A stretch of DNA of 64,000 bases from Dioscorea cayenensis subsp. rotundata (GCF_009730915.1 NC_052497.1:1-64000), one strand, 5' to 3'. Numbered from the stretch's first letter, positions 20,434 through 33,590 are shown. Numbers and translations: made by a program. The notes: generated from the sequence alone by a model not told the origin.

Positions 20434-23172
20434 TCAAATATGTTCTTCCAGTTTGGGGGCCAAAATTCGGAAAACAGAGTAATGGTGGTTCAAGCTTTTC
20501 TCTCCCTGCAGCCTGTGGACACTGCCCAGAGCACCGTCATTTGGATTGGGAAAGGCGTAGAAAATGCGTCGGATTCTTTGATGAACAAGAGCCATTGCAC
20601 ACCTTCGGAAAAATAACAGCAGCAGTGTTCAGAGATGATACCAATGGTCAAACACATGAAATAAATAAGACGAAATGCAGAGAAATTAGTGTACTTAAAC
20701 ATCACTAGATTTTTAACTTATCATTATTGATGCTACTCAATGCACGGCAGCAAAGAAAGAAAATGATCGGAAAGAGCTGAGTGGAGTTTACGGTTATTAA
20801 TAGTAATAAATAAATGATTGGTAACTCACATTGTGCATGGCTCCCAAACAAGGAAAATGTCAAACCCGGTGCATAAGTAAGGACGTGTCGCCTCTGATGT
20901 AGAAACATTCTTTGCAGCTTCCTCTTCTAACTTCTCATTCTGATATAGAATGTTAAATAAAATCAATTTGCATACAAGTCAGGATTCATAGAAACTCATA
21001 TGATGTCAATTGCTAACACACTGTTTCTTTTTCCAGAAAAGGAAGGGCTGCAACAAAGAAAAGGCAGAACGATTACCTCTGGTGTATTAGTTTTCAGCCG
21101 TTTTGAGGGGATGTCGTCAGGCTGAAGCAAATTATCCATGGAAGTAGAATGCTTTATGGAAGATGCTGGATTGGGAAATAGGCTTCTGTCCCTTGCAGCT
21201 GCATTCTCGATGGCAACTAGAGCAGCATGCCTCAAAGGATGCCATGCATAATCACTATCGCACTTTTCTGGTGGCTTTGGATCATATGGATTTAGTTCAG
21301 TCCATCCCCAAGGATGTAGGCAAGAAACCCGATGATATGGCTGCTTGTGTTTGTTTGGTGTCAACTTAGAGACAAGATATCCATTGTTTGGTGGGCTGTT
21401 TCCTCCGGGTTGAGAAGAGGAATTAGTTGGTTCCTGTCCAATGTGTGAACAGCTGCTGATTATAGTGGAGGGCAATGAGAATGTTTGGTCACTACCATAT
21501 GCTATAACTTGCTTGCTCATAGGATCAACAATCACAGCTGCATTGACTGCCTACAAATTTAAATGATGTGAACACAGCCAGTTGCATAATTAAAGAAATT
21601 AATAAAAGCTAGAACAATCAAAGATAGAAGATGCTGGTGTGAGTCGGATAATGGAAAAGCTTACGTATAAATCAAGAATTGTAGGGATGAAACACAATTG
21701 AAATTTGGACACTTCTTCATTTCCTATATTTAAAATGATGAAACAGCTTTTGAGAGAGGAAATTGAAGATAGCATGATAAGCAAATTATGAAAAAGGTCA
21801 CAGAAGTTTACATTATCATCTCAATAACTCAACAGAATCACAAAATGGCAAAAAAAAACCTTATGATTCAATTTGAAAATCCCCTAATGTTTGCAAATTT
21901 CATTTGGGAGTTGAAAGATGATGCAAGTTAATTGCAATAGCAGATATACAAAGCACCTCAACAACTAACCTCTCCACCAAGGAAGTTTGGCTTTGCTAAC
22001 TGAATGGCAACTTTCATAAAATTGATGATAAATTGAGAATCTTCCTCACTAAATCCACCCGCACCATCGAGGCTGTTGAGTTGTAGACAAATCACAATCA
22101 TTGAAAAATTTTAAAGCTTTAAACTCTAAGACTAACTTCACTATTTATGCAATAAATAAGGGAGAAAAAAAGGTCATGAGCTTGCATTTACTAGAAAACT
22201 AATTTACAAAGGCATAACAGAGGGAAAAATAGTAAATTTAGCATTGGTTACAAACTGACGGAGCAATCAGGACAAAAAATATATGAAATACATCAGAAGA
22301 AAGGTTGCTTACAGTGATGAAAATTAAGATGAGAATGCTCACTTCAAATGCTGAACAATTTCAAGGTAAACTACAACAAATATGTTGGTAAACTGAACTA
22401 ATTTCCTGGGAAAGAGGGGTTATATTGCTATTTGAATTCAATAACCAGAACACCACAGCATTTCAAGAGTAGACAACAGAAAATCAGATTAGATTTAACT
22501 TTCATTGCTTGGTTTTACCACCACAAGCACATGTGCATGCATGAGTGCGCACACACACAAGGAAAAGGGTATATTATCTGTCTCAACAATTTAAAAGTTC
22601 ACAAAAATTAAACTATGGCTATCAAAAAAAGCAGATTCACAGTGGAAGTCAAGTCCTGCATTTTATACCACTTAAAGCAAAGATTGATGAAGTACCAAGA
22701 TGAAGTTTCCAATACTGTTTTTTCTATACAGACTTATCTAGACCAAGAAGCTCAAAAACTTTCATATGAAGGCATAAAAAAAGAAAGGAAAAATGTAAAG
22801 AGTGCAATCAAGTGCTATATATATATATATATATACTAACAATGTAATTCAAATATAAATGAAGAAAGCAAATAGTGAAGCAAAGGCTGACCTTGATGGT
22901 GGGTGGTATGATGTTGGCCAGAGTTTGCACTGTTCCTCCCATTCTTCTTTGGACAAGGCAGGGCACTCAGCAACCTAGCATGTGTTAAGAATTTCACAAA
23001 TAAAACATGATCTCAAAACTAATTCATGTGTCATCATTTGCTGGTAGCTTAAACAACAACTGGTCCAATTGATAACTGAAAATTAAAAATAAAAATAAAA
23101 ATAAAAAAATTACAGGAAATTAACTAGTTTTACAATGGAAACTTAAATAATAACAATAATAATGATAATAAT

Positions 23173-23205
<33 letters not shown>

Positions 23206-24361
23206 AATGATGACCATAATAATAATAATAATAATAATAATTTATTTTTCTATTATTAAAGTTTTCCTAAAAATTGTGTATATTCACTTACCTAAGAATT
23301 GCACCTATGGTTCTCTTCACCTTAAAAACCTCTGATTTGAAATACCCTTACTTTGGTTTTTCTAGGTTATATATTAAACAATGGCAAATTTAAGTATTTT
23401 TGACCTAGACCTAAGGAACACAATTTACAAACAAACAGACATTGGATGGTAACTTACTCTTGCTATGAACGGACTTAACTGGTAATTATTAAGTAGTTGC
23501 AGTAAATCATTTGGCATTCCCTCCATGTGCTCACTAGATCCAAAGGACAGACATAAGATCACTGCTAACTCCACTTTTCCTGCCAATAAAACCGATTACT
23601 ATCATTAGTGGGGCAAAGGGAGACAAGGCAGGTAGCACAGCGAAGATATGCCTGAAGCAACATCAGAACAGCTCATGTCCACATGTTAGAAGCAGAAAAC
23701 TGGCTGCATCCAAGTTTTCATGCATTATAAAAATATAAATTCTTGAGAGAACAAGTTTAACCGTTCTACTATTAATTTAACAAATCAAACAAGAATACTT
23801 TCAACATTGTGTGATAACGACTCACAATCTACTTAAATAATCAAATTCTTGACAAAAAAAAAAAAAAATTCCATTAAAACATATATGCAAGGTGATTCCA
23901 AATATTACCTCATAATACTAAACTAAATCAAATGCAACTCATTAAGAAAGCTCAAGACTTATACAGTGTGTGAGAAGAAAGCCACACCTTCAATTATTCT
24001 CTTACGTACTCGTTTTTAGCGTGACGCAGATTCTCCAGTGGGCATATCTGATTCAACTTCCTGTCACAAACACAAAAATATCGCACAATCCAAAGGATTC
24101 ATTTAAAACAGCAGTATAAAATATGGGAAATCCTCAAACTGACCTCACAAGTGTGTTTGCAAGCTTTGGTTCAATTGTTGCAGCAATGACTTCCACTAAT
24201 ATCACAAAAGAATGGGGGGAAAATAGATGAAAAGTCATGCCCACAAAGAGAAATATACTGAAAATAAGAAAAAGAAGAGAAAAGAAATAAATGCCTGCAG
24301 CTTGCTCAGTAGAAGATGGCAGCTTCGCTGGTATGTGAATAATCTCCCAGTCCGTCCCCAT
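20434..24361 (-). CDS. TAD3: tRNA adenosine(34) deaminase subunit TAD3/ADAT3
   Basis: Nine exons on the minus strand: 24295-24361, 24144-24195, about 23988-24060, 23458-23579, 22892-22974, 21970-22072, 21077-21550, 20830-20939 and 20434-20602. The start MGTDWEIIHIPAK, then LANTLVR, KVELAVILCL, SKEEWEEQCKLWPTSYHPP, NAAVIVDP, HPLRHAALVAIENAAARDR and PCTMCAMALVHQR follow plant TAD3 throughout. TAD3 pairs with TAD2 to convert A34 to inosine in tRNA anticodons. The usual deaminase glutamate is absent from the HA motif (HAALV), as expected for this non-catalytic subunit; the zinc cysteines are kept. Intron 1 appears to begin GC rather than GT. In exon 3 the frame slips at a run of five A (minus strand, about 24012-24016); six would keep it. 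This is either an assembly error or a lesion. Confidence 0.85.
23148..23242. repeat. (AAC)n/(AAT)n compound microsatellite in TAD3 intron 4
   Basis: Mixed AAT, AAC and GAT triplets with a core of about ten AAC units. Confidence 0.85.
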
Positions 24362-25664
24362 GCCTAGTTGGACTTTTGCAATAGAAGTTCTAACCTAAAG
24401 AAACCACATTCCATTTTTGCTTTTAGAGGGCACATGCTTTAATTCATAAAGACAAAACAAACAAAAAAAAATATGTATTATGTGAAATGAATAATGAGAT
24501 TTCTATTTTCATAAAATATTAGGCAAAAACCGTTTTTGGAACAACTTTTTCATGAAAAGAGATAACATTCGGCACAAGAACAAACTAAATAATCATGAGA
24601 GTTGAAAAATCCAAGAAGGCTAAAAAAGGAGGCAAAATTCTACAGGGAGTTCCTCGTAGAAATAGAGGGCAAATTAACATACCACCTGTACTTCAAGATT
24701 CTAAGCATCTTAATTTTATCTCATCTGAAGATAAACGATAAGAGATTTAATGGATACAAATCCAATAACAAGTCAACTCATTAAAACCCACTTCCATCAC
24801 TCATCATTGCTCTTGCAGCCCGCGAAGCCTACAACATCTTATACACGCTCCACTCCAACCCCTCTTCTTGTGACATTGCTACTAGATTTTCCTCAAAAGA
24901 GATGGAGATTCTATCCCAGTTCAGAAATTCACATACTATTGCAGTTAGTTGTTACTGGTTTGCTAGCCGGATTTTTTTGTTTCAGCAGTATGACTTGCAT
25001 AAAAATGTGCTTTTGAGCTCCAAAAGACCAATAACAATCAAATACAATGAATAATGAATGACTGCAAGATTAAACAATCCACAAATCAAAGACAATTCCA
25101 AAATCATTTGAAACAAATATGCTCTTCATCAACTCAACAAAGTAGTCCACACTATCTCAGAGTGTACAACCCCACAAAATCTAAGCCACCAGGGATCACT
25201 AGAGATTATATAATTCCTAAACTGAAGCCAGTGCTGAATACATGAAATTCTAAACAATAATTATTCCCTCATAATTTATCAAAACAAGCACATAATTCAA
25301 CAATATCATAAAAATAAAAAAATTAAATAACACAGAAATGCACACAATTCAAAAGAGAATTGGTGGAAAACAAAGCAATGTCAAAAGCATTACAACAAAC
25401 ATCAAGCTTACATAATTCGCATGATATCATAAAGGAAAGATCACAGAACACAGCAATGTTCACAATTCCCAAAAAAATGGTGGAAAAAAGAGAAATTTAG
25501 AGCAAACAAGCACACCAACTTCTCACGGGCATTACAACAAACATCTAGCTTACATTTTAAAAAAACTACAAAGAAAGGAAACTAGAATCACCAAAGAGGA
25601 AGGCGAAGTAGGATAATGAGATGAAGGAGGCCTCGGAGCCGATGATGGACCGCCCAAGAGCTCT

Positions 25665-25698
<34 letters not shown>

Positions 25699-25770
25699 CT
25701 CGCGCCAGCAATGGCTTCTCTAATGGCGTGCGAGAACTCGATAATGGTGACAAGCCTTGATGGGCCTTAA
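24362..25770 (-). promoter_or_regulatory. TAD3 leader intron and promoter
   Basis: Upstream of the TAD3 start, CTTTAG|GTTAGAAC near 24400 is a likely acceptor for a leader intron. A GA-repeat leader lies at 25663-25695 (minus-strand CT run). Further out, 25760-25830 holds GGGCC/GGCCC and TGGGC site-II-like motifs of the type common in housekeeping promoters. The intron span holds no other gene. All of this is inferred. Confidence 0.45.
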
Positions 25771-25860
25771 AGGGCTATAATAGGTCGAAAAATACCGGCC
25801 CAATAATAATGGGCTAAACAATAAAAACTAAAAAAAAATATTTTAAAAAAAATATGTTTT
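25738..25860. repeat. promoter-like repeat unit 1 (at TAD3)
   Basis: The text ATAATGGTGACAAG, ATGGGCC, GGCCC and CCCAATAATAATGGGCT recurs in the same order near 26720-26810 and 27222-27320. Confidence 0.5.
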
Positions 25861-26647
25861 TTTTAAAAAGGTGGATAAACCACTTTAGAAAAGAATATTT
25901 ATAATTATATATATATTGTTAGGAATACTATAAAAACAGTGAATGTCTACTGTAACAGTTGATGACACTGTAGTAATCAATATTGTAATAGCAGGAGTCC
26001 ACGTTTTAGTGCAGTAGCTGTCAACATTGTTAGTTTTTCACCTATTAATGTATTTTACACAGTTGAATAAAATTAATTTTAGTTGTCTATTCATCTTTTG
26101 AATGCCTATAAATATTCCTTTTTTATGTTATAAATATATAGGAAAAAGATTTAAAAAAAAAGAAGAAGAAAGAATTAAAGTATAATTCAGAGTGTTTGAT
26201 ATTTATTTTTTATAATATTGAGGATTAATTTTAGTTGTATATACCACATATATATATATATATATTATTTGATGAACATTAATCATCCATGCATGTTTAT
26301 AGATTTGTAATCTATGAAAGTTGTTGCAGACAATTGTATTTCAATCCAACGGATTTGTATTATTACATGAACAGTACCATTGTTCATAAATGTAACACTA
26401 TTCTTATGAATAGTCTCAACCGTCGAAATCCATTTCTACTAAGCTTACAGTGGAGAACACCAAAACTTAAATAAAAACCGCAGAACACCACATCAACCCG
26501 TTTGGAACAAATACCATGATTGGTTACTGTTTATTGTACTAGTTAATCCACCAGATTATTATTCCTATCTCTCTCCTCTCAATTTTCTCTTACTTTAAAT
26601 AATCTGGGCACGATTCTGTGAACGACCCAGATTACACTTTCTCTTAT

Positions 26648-27120
26648 TAGATATATTTATTTACATAATAATTTCTCATCTCAAAATTAATTATTTTTAC
26701 TAATTTTATATTTGAGAAGCTGGGATAATTGTAAGAAGCTTTGACAGGCCGTAATGGGCCTCTGCCAGGCCCAAATAAACCAGCCTAATAATAGGGCTAC
26801 AGTATTTGGAAGAAAAACATTTAATATTTATAATATATATTTTTAAAATTATCGAATTATATTTATAATATTTGATTTTTTCTTTAACCAGAGAAGTATA
26901 CAAGTAAATCTTTTAGGTTTTTTTTATACAAATAATTATAACATTTTTTTATGATAATAAAAATCATAAAAATATTTTGGCATTTTTTAAAATTTTATTT
27001 AGCAAATATTGACCATAAGCAAACACATGTGTTGAAATTTGATTATTATTGGTCACAGAAAACTTCAAAAAAAAAATTCCTTACAATAATAATGGGCTCA
27101 AAATTAAAAAGTAAAAATTA
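26648..27120. repeat. promoter-like repeat unit 2
   Basis: This approximately 470-bp unit matches 27150-27640 along its length. Shared landmarks are TTTATTTACATAAT, TTTTATATTTGAGAA, TAATGGGC with AGGCCCAA, GAGAAGTATACAAG and GTGTTGAAATTTGATTATTATT. The open stretch at 26951-27142 is shared with the third unit but looks non-coding. Confidence 0.7.
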
Positions 27121-27149
27121 TTTAATAGGAAAACATTTATAATATATAC

Positions 27150-27640
27150 TTAAATATATTTATTTACATAATTATTTCCAGTTTAAAATTAATTATTTTT
27201 ATTAATTTTATATTTGAGAAACTGCCATAATGGAAACAAGTTGTAATGGGCTGTAAGAGGCCTCCAACAGGCCCAAGCAAACTACCCCAATAATAATGGG
27301 CTGTAAATAAGAAGTAAAAAACAATATTTAGAAGCGAAACATTTTATATTTATAATATATATTTAAAATTATTGAAATATATCTAATAATTATATCTAAA
27401 ATTTTATATTTGATTTTTCTCCAATCAGAGAAGTATACAAGTAAATCTTAGGGTTTTCGATTTTAGACAAGTAATTATAAGATTTTTTTTTTTTTGTATG
27501 ATAATGAAAATCATACAAATATTTTTGTATTTTTTAACATTTTATCTAACAAATATTGAACACATTCAAACACGTGTGTTGAAATTTGATTATTATTTTG
27601 ACAGAAAATTAACTTCAAAAAAATTTCACTATCATACTGA
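27150..27640. repeat. promoter-like repeat unit 3
   Basis: This is the tandem partner of 26648-27120. It carries AATGGGCTG, AGGCCCAAG and CCCCAATAATAATGGGCT. Divergence is substantial, so the duplication is old. Confidence 0.7.
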
Positions 27641-29365
27641 CTTATTTACATACTTTTTTTATTTCAACATCAAACACTTGTTTTTCTTTCTAATCTTGGC
27701 ATATTGCATATTATGATGAAAATCAATAGAAAACTTTCCAAAGTTCCAAAGCTCAATAATTCCTCTCTTAATTTTCTTCCTTTAGTTTTCTCTTTTGATA
27801 GTTCAATATATATATATATATTAATTACATAATGGTCTTAAATTTTGAAAATTCCTTGCGGCTTTTTCCAATGAAAATATTTTAAATTAAAATGTCCTTT
27901 GATTAGTCTTAAAAATAGATTAAAAAAATATGATAAATGATTGTTTTTATTTTTATGCTTAATTTTTTCAATTAATAAGGAGAAAAACATATCAAGTTAG
28001 TATTAAGAATTCTTGACAAAATAATAGTAGGAAAAACTAGTGTTTGTTAAGCAGAATTTAAAAATAAGGAGTTTATCAATTCATTAATTTTCACGTTATA
28101 TATTAAACACAAAAAAATATGACCTAGAGTAATTTATAAAATATTAAAAAAAATTATAAATAATAATAAGATGCATATAAAATAAGAATAAAATATAAAT
28201 GAGTAAATTTGATATTACATGTATGTGTGTGTGATGATGTGTCCATGTAGCTAACTATATATACATATAAAAAAATTATCATATAAAAATTTTTGCAATG
28301 AAACATGCTTTCTTGTTGGCATGAAATTGGATTGGCCGCTTTGCTTAAATTGACTTGCAATTGCCATGATAAGAAAAGTATCATTACATTTTAATTAATT
28401 TATCTTGAACTTAGTTTAATGAATATTTATCCATCAACATAAACCATCACTGCCAATTCTGTCCATTGAGAGATAAAGTTTTATATCAACATGGTTCTTA
28501 TCTTCATTCTACTTTTAATTACATTATATATAAAATGAGTTAAAAAATAAAATAAAATACTATTAGGCAAACAGCATTCATAACCTATCAACATGGCTTT
28601 TATATATATTTTTTTAATCGGCAGAGGGGTGGGGGTGGGGGGACTAATAAATTATAAAGGCGGTTTTTAATTTTAATTTTATTCAGGAGACACTAGTTAG
28701 TAGAAATTAATTTGGTTGATTAAGATTGTCTGAGTCATTATTACGATCATGATCAAATGGTTCATATTAATTAACAGTAGCATGATTTGCTTTATATATA
28801 TACACACTAATTTATTGAGTTTAGTAAAATGCAGAGGCTCTATTTAATTTGGTCATGTGTCCATGAGCTTACCATTAATGAACGAAATTAAACTTTCATA
28901 TATATATAAATATTTTTTAAGATAAATCGGTGATAAATACATTTTTATTTTTTTAAATTAGTTCTTTCATATATATATTATGATCGGTAAATAATAGCAA
29001 TACAAGATATTAAAATAAAGTTAAAAAAAAAGACACCAAAACTACATAATTTGGCTTTTTTTAATGCCTGCGTCTATGGAAAAAGAGAAATTTTTCTACT
29101 ATAAAAATTGTAAATATACAAGTAGAGATTTCACTCAATGCCTCTCAACTAAAAAACCCTAGCACACTCATTCATTCAAAAACCATTTTTGGTGTTTTTG
29201 TGGTTGTGTATTCTTCTTAACATAACTAAAGGGCCATGTATTTATAGGCAAATAAATCAACCAAAAATCCATGTATTTATACATGGATGTCAAAAGTTGT
29301 GCCTCTGCATGTTTAAATGGAGCCTTCATATATGCTTGTCAAAAATGAAGGGTTACCCTAGGGTT
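27641..29365. other. AT-rich intergenic spacer
   Basis: No gene is seen. There is a G-run GGGGTGGGGGTGGGG at about 28626 and scattered (TA)n. The rest is unremarkable. Confidence 0.5.
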
Positions 29366-29368
29366 TAA

Positions 29369-29697
29369 GGCCTCGTTTGGGTTGGCTTCTCCAAAAAGTT
29401 TGTTGTTGTATAATTTTAGTAGAAGTGACTCTGAAAAAAAGTGCTTCCGAGTAAATTAAGCGTTTTTTCAGTATTTTTGTGTTTGGATTAACCTTTCCTC
29501 ACGTAAAAATAAAATCTGAACAACAACTTTTTTTATAAAGTTTGGTCATGACTAGACTACTAAAAAGCTATTTTTTTCAAACTTTTTTACAAACTTTCTA
29601 CTTTAGAAAAACTAATACAAACAACTCTTTTTGAAGAAGTGCTTAACTTATAAAAAAAGTATTTATGAGTTTTTCAAAAACTAATCCAAACAAACTC
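29369..29697. mobile_element. Tourist/PIF-Harbinger-like MITE
   Basis: A 329-bp non-coding element with inverted ends GGCCTCGTTTGGGTTGG and (reverse complement of the right end) GAGTTTGTTTGGATTAG, and TAA on both sides (29366-29368 and 29698-29700), the target triplet of Harbinger elements. The inner sequence is AT-rich and partly self-complementary. It has no transposase, so it would depend on one elsewhere. Confidence 0.68.
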
Positions 29698-30106
29698 TAA
29701 GTATAAACAGTATCTGTGCAAAAATTCAGGGAATATTTTACACATATATTTAACTATATATAGCACATAAAGTGCCCCATTTATTGGTCTTTTATTTATG
29801 CACGTGACGTGATTTAAGAATTTTAAGCACTGAACTCGTTGTCAACTTGATTGCACTTTTGACTTCAAGTTTTATCATGAAAGATAATAACCTCATTACT
29901 TTCATAATTTAACAATAAAAAAAAGGAAATTACTACTCCAAGTCCATGTCAAGAAGTCAAATATTCTAATCGATCTTACTCTTGATTGGAAAATATGTAT
30001 TCTTAATATAATAATATAAGGTTCAAAATAGTTTTAAAAAATTATTATTTTCATTTACTACTAATGTTTAACCTAAAAAAAATTCCTTAGAAGTGTCTCC
30101 AACTGA

Positions 30107-30846
30107 AATAACTTCTTTAATTTATTGATTAATTGGTTGAATTCATAGAACTTAAAATAATAAATTTATTGTACTTTGTCAAATATATTATATATATATA
30201 TATATATTTTAAAATGTCTAGTTATTTGTCGTTTCATTAATTTTTAATATATTATATAATGTGTGATTTTTTTGTTTACCATACATATTATATTATTGCG
30301 GTGTCGGACAGTTGATATGATCTCTCAAATATATTATTATTTTTTCTAAATTAAACTCTTGGTCTTTATCATAAGTATGTGTCAATTTTTCTAGAAAAAC
30401 ATAATAAATAAAAAATAATAACAAAAATATGTACTTTGAAATCTTCATGTAGCAATATAAGACAATAATAATGTCTTAAAATAACTTCTTTAATTTATTG
30501 ATTAATTGGTTGAATCCTTAAAACTTAAAATAATAAATTTATTGTACTTGTTAAATATATAAATTTAGATAAATCTTTTTGAGATGTGTAGTTATTTGTC
30601 ATTTTAATTAATTTTTAATATATTTTATATTGTGTGTTTTTTTTTCATTTACCATATATTATATTATTGCCGTGCCGGACAGTTAATATGATCTCTCAAA
30701 CGTATTATTGTTTTTTTAAATTAAACTCTTGACTAAGTATGTGTCAAATTTTTTTAGAAAAAATAAATAAATAAAACAACAACAAAAAAAAATATGTACT
30801 TTGAAATCTTCATGTAGCTATATAAGACAAAAATAATGTCTTAAAA
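30107..30846. repeat. tandem duplication, two units of about 370 bp
   Basis: Unit 1 (30107-30479) and unit 2 (30480-30846) share AATAACTTCTTTAATTTATT, CTTAAAATAATAAATTTATT, GGACAGTT...ATATGATCTCTCAAA and TACTTTGAAATCTTCATGTA. They differ by small indels and substitutions. No coding content is seen. Confidence 0.85.
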
Positions 30847-32076
30847 CCAAACATCTTGTCTTAATAATATAAATGATGGTTCTCTTCATTGTCTCTAGAT
30901 GGTCTTTTACAATTTTTATTATTTGTTTTATTTTATCTCTTCTACGGACATTGATCTTGTAAAAAATATTAAAAAATTATTATTATTTGCATATTTTAAT
31001 TCTAAAAAAAAAACTTATCTAAAAATTTTTTTGTCAGACTTCATGTGCTCAAGAGCATTTATAATGAACTAAATCAAGGCGGTTTTGCCTCAACATCAAA
31101 TCTTAGCCAAGTCTCAAATCTCAACATTTTTTTCCCCAACAAATGAGACAAGTATGCTTAATCAAAGAAAATGCATCCAGATTAAAAATAAATAAATCAT
31201 CCAAACCCTTCATTCTCATATAGTGATGTCGAAATGTTGACCATAAATTTAAATCCATAATTGAAAGACTTTATTACTGTTATAGTATCAAACAAGTCGA
31301 GCTCGACACACTTAAACATCCCAAACACACTTTAAAAAAATTATTATTTTATTTTATTTTATACATTATATATATGAACATTTTTTTAAAAAAAGTGGAT
31401 ATACCATTTTTATTAAAAACAAAAAAAATAACCACCATTGGCGTAAACAACAGTGGAGGAAATAAAAAAGAGAGAACATCATAACATTGAGTGTGACACA
31501 ACAACTCAAAAACAGAAAAGACATTAACAAAAAGCAAATCGAAGAACAACAGCTTTCTCAAAACCAGTTTTATAAAAAATCCATCCCGTGCTTAAAATCT
31601 AAACCTTTTAAAATATCGAAATCCTACTAGATTTATCGATACAAGATCCTAAAAATTCGAGACTGATAGATGATTGTCATGAAAATTTCTAACTTCTTTT
31701 TTATTCTCTCTGTACAATTTGTGATAAAGACAAAAACATTCAATCAATTTTTAAAATAAAAGCATGCACAGCTAATACTTCAGCATTAAGAAGCCAAATG
31801 TTTCAGGCAAGTGGTTTTCACAACTAAAGTCTCCCATATATTAAACATTATTTGAAAAAAAAAATCAATTTATTAATCTTTGGATCCAAAGCTGACACCT
31901 CAATAAACCAAAGGTCAACTTTAACATATACATATATAAATATATAAATATATATAATAAAAACAAACTCATTAAATACTCCTTATGATACATGCCAACC
32001 CACAAGGCCACAACCCTTCTGGTCATCTTCCATCCAAGTCTCAACCCTAACCCTAATTATCTCAACAATCACCACC
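30847..32076. other. AT-rich spacer before the first UGT
   Basis: No gene is seen. The proximal part (31900-32076) is presumed promoter and leader of the UGT copy. An out-of-frame ATG at 31992 opens a frame that overlaps the UGT start. Confidence 0.45.
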
Positions 32077-32103
32077 ATGTCCACCACCACCACCACCATC
32101 ACC

Positions 32104-33590
32104 ATGAAAGAAGTGAAGAAAGACCACATCTTAATATTCCCATTCATGGCACAAGGCCACACCATCCCACTCCTCCACCTTGCCACCTTCCTCTCAACCC
32201 ACCACCACCACCTCCAAATCACCATCATCACCACCTCCGGCAACGCTCCTTTTCTCCAGCAATACCTCCCATCTTCCATCAACCTCTCCATCTTCCCATT
32301 TCCTTCCTCTCCTCTCCTCCCAACCGGCGTTGAATCCACTGATCACCTCCCTTCTATGGACCTCCACCCAATCTTCGCAGCCACCACCACCAATCTCCGG
32401 CCACACTTCCACAACCTCCTCCACTCCCTCCACCTCTCCAACTCCCTCCCACTCTGCCTCATCTCCGACTTCTTTCTCGGCTGGACTCTCGACGTCTGCC
32501 GTCTTTTCTCCGTCCCTCGTCTCGTCTTTCACGGCATGTCCACCTTCTCTATGTTCATCTGCAAGTCTCTCTTTGTCCACCAACCCTACTCTTCCGAAGA
32601 TGAGCTCTTTCAAATCCCCGGTGCTCCTCCTTCTCTTCTCCTCTCTCGCCACCAACTCCCTGACACCATTCTAACCTCCGGCGACCCTAACAACCCTGTA
32701 ACTATCTTCCTCTCCGAGATCGGTGCCACGGATATCAACAGCTGGGGTGTAATCGTCAACAGCTTCTCTTTCATTGAACGTGGTAGTACACTAAACTCTT
32801 TGAATCATTCTACCAGAACGGAGCTCGTGCATGGCTTCTTGGCCCTTTCTCTCTTCTCTCTCCCCAAACTCAGACTAAAGAAGACGATGACTGCCTCCAA
32901 TGGCTAGACGAGAAGAAGAAGAAGAAGAACTCAGTGGTTTACGTGTCATTTGGGACACAAACACACGTGACGGCGGAGCAACTTGAAGAGGTGGCGGCGG
33001 GGTTGGAGACGGCGGAGTGTGAGTATCTCTGGGTGGTGAGACATGCTTCATGGCGGCCGCCGGCCGGAGAGACAATTCCTCACCGGAGAGAGAGAGGAAA
33101 GATTGTACGGTGGGCACCGCAACGTGAGGTGTTACAGCATGAAGCAGTGGGAGGGTTTGTGAGTCACTGTGGGTGGAACTCAGTGTTAGAGAGTATGGTG
33201 GCCGGCGTTCCGGTGCTGACGTGGCCGATGATGGCTGAGCAGGCACTCAATGAGAAGATGATTGTTGATGAGCTTGGAGCTGGATTGAGGTTGAGGAAAG
33301 TGGGTGAAGATGGGGTGGTGAAGAGGGAGGAGATAAAGGATGGAGTTAGAGAGTTAATGGTGGGAGAGAAAGGGAAGAGAGTGAGGATGAAGATGGAGGA
33401 GCTTGGAAGGATGGCAATGGAGGCAGTTGAAGATGGAGGGAGTTCTCACAAGAGTTTGAGTGAACTCATTGAAGAGCTTCAGAGATGCAGGACTAATGGA
33501 AGAGATGATGATCAAGGTTTGGAAATGGAGAAGGTGGCCATTGATGCTAATTCTCTATTAGAGTATCAGGATTGCATTCAAATATCTTGA
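32104..33590 (+). pseudogene. UGT90A-like glycosyltransferase, frame-broken copy
   Basis: This is closely similar to the intact gene at 35455-36900 from MKEVKKDHILIFPFMAQGHT to the end, with a possible in-frame start 27 bp earlier (32077). The N-terminal half keeps the catalytic His in GHTIPLL, and the C-terminal half keeps the plant UGT box (WAPQREVLQHEAVGG... HCGWNS). After SFIER the frame is lost: compared with the partner gene there are two extra bases near 32783, and reading resumes correctly from TCAGTGGTTTACGTGTC (about 32931). An AAG run (KKKKK) near 32910 is unique to this copy. One small lesion in an otherwise well-preserved gene means either a young pseudogene or a sequence error. 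Confidence 0.8.

Noticed and set aside
23148-23242. CRISPR-like spaced repeat
   Set aside because: A plain AAC/AAT microsatellite inside a plant intron.
26951-27716. two similar small ORFs (63 and 72 aa) as a duplicated gene
   Set aside because: They sit in the duplicated promoter-like block, are AT-driven, and their likeness is explained by the DNA duplication.
31983-32655. minus-strand and alternative-frame ORFs over the UGT start
   Set aside because: Shadow frames of a CCA/CTC-rich coding region; no family signature. The plus-strand overlapping frame is noted only as a possible upstream ORF.
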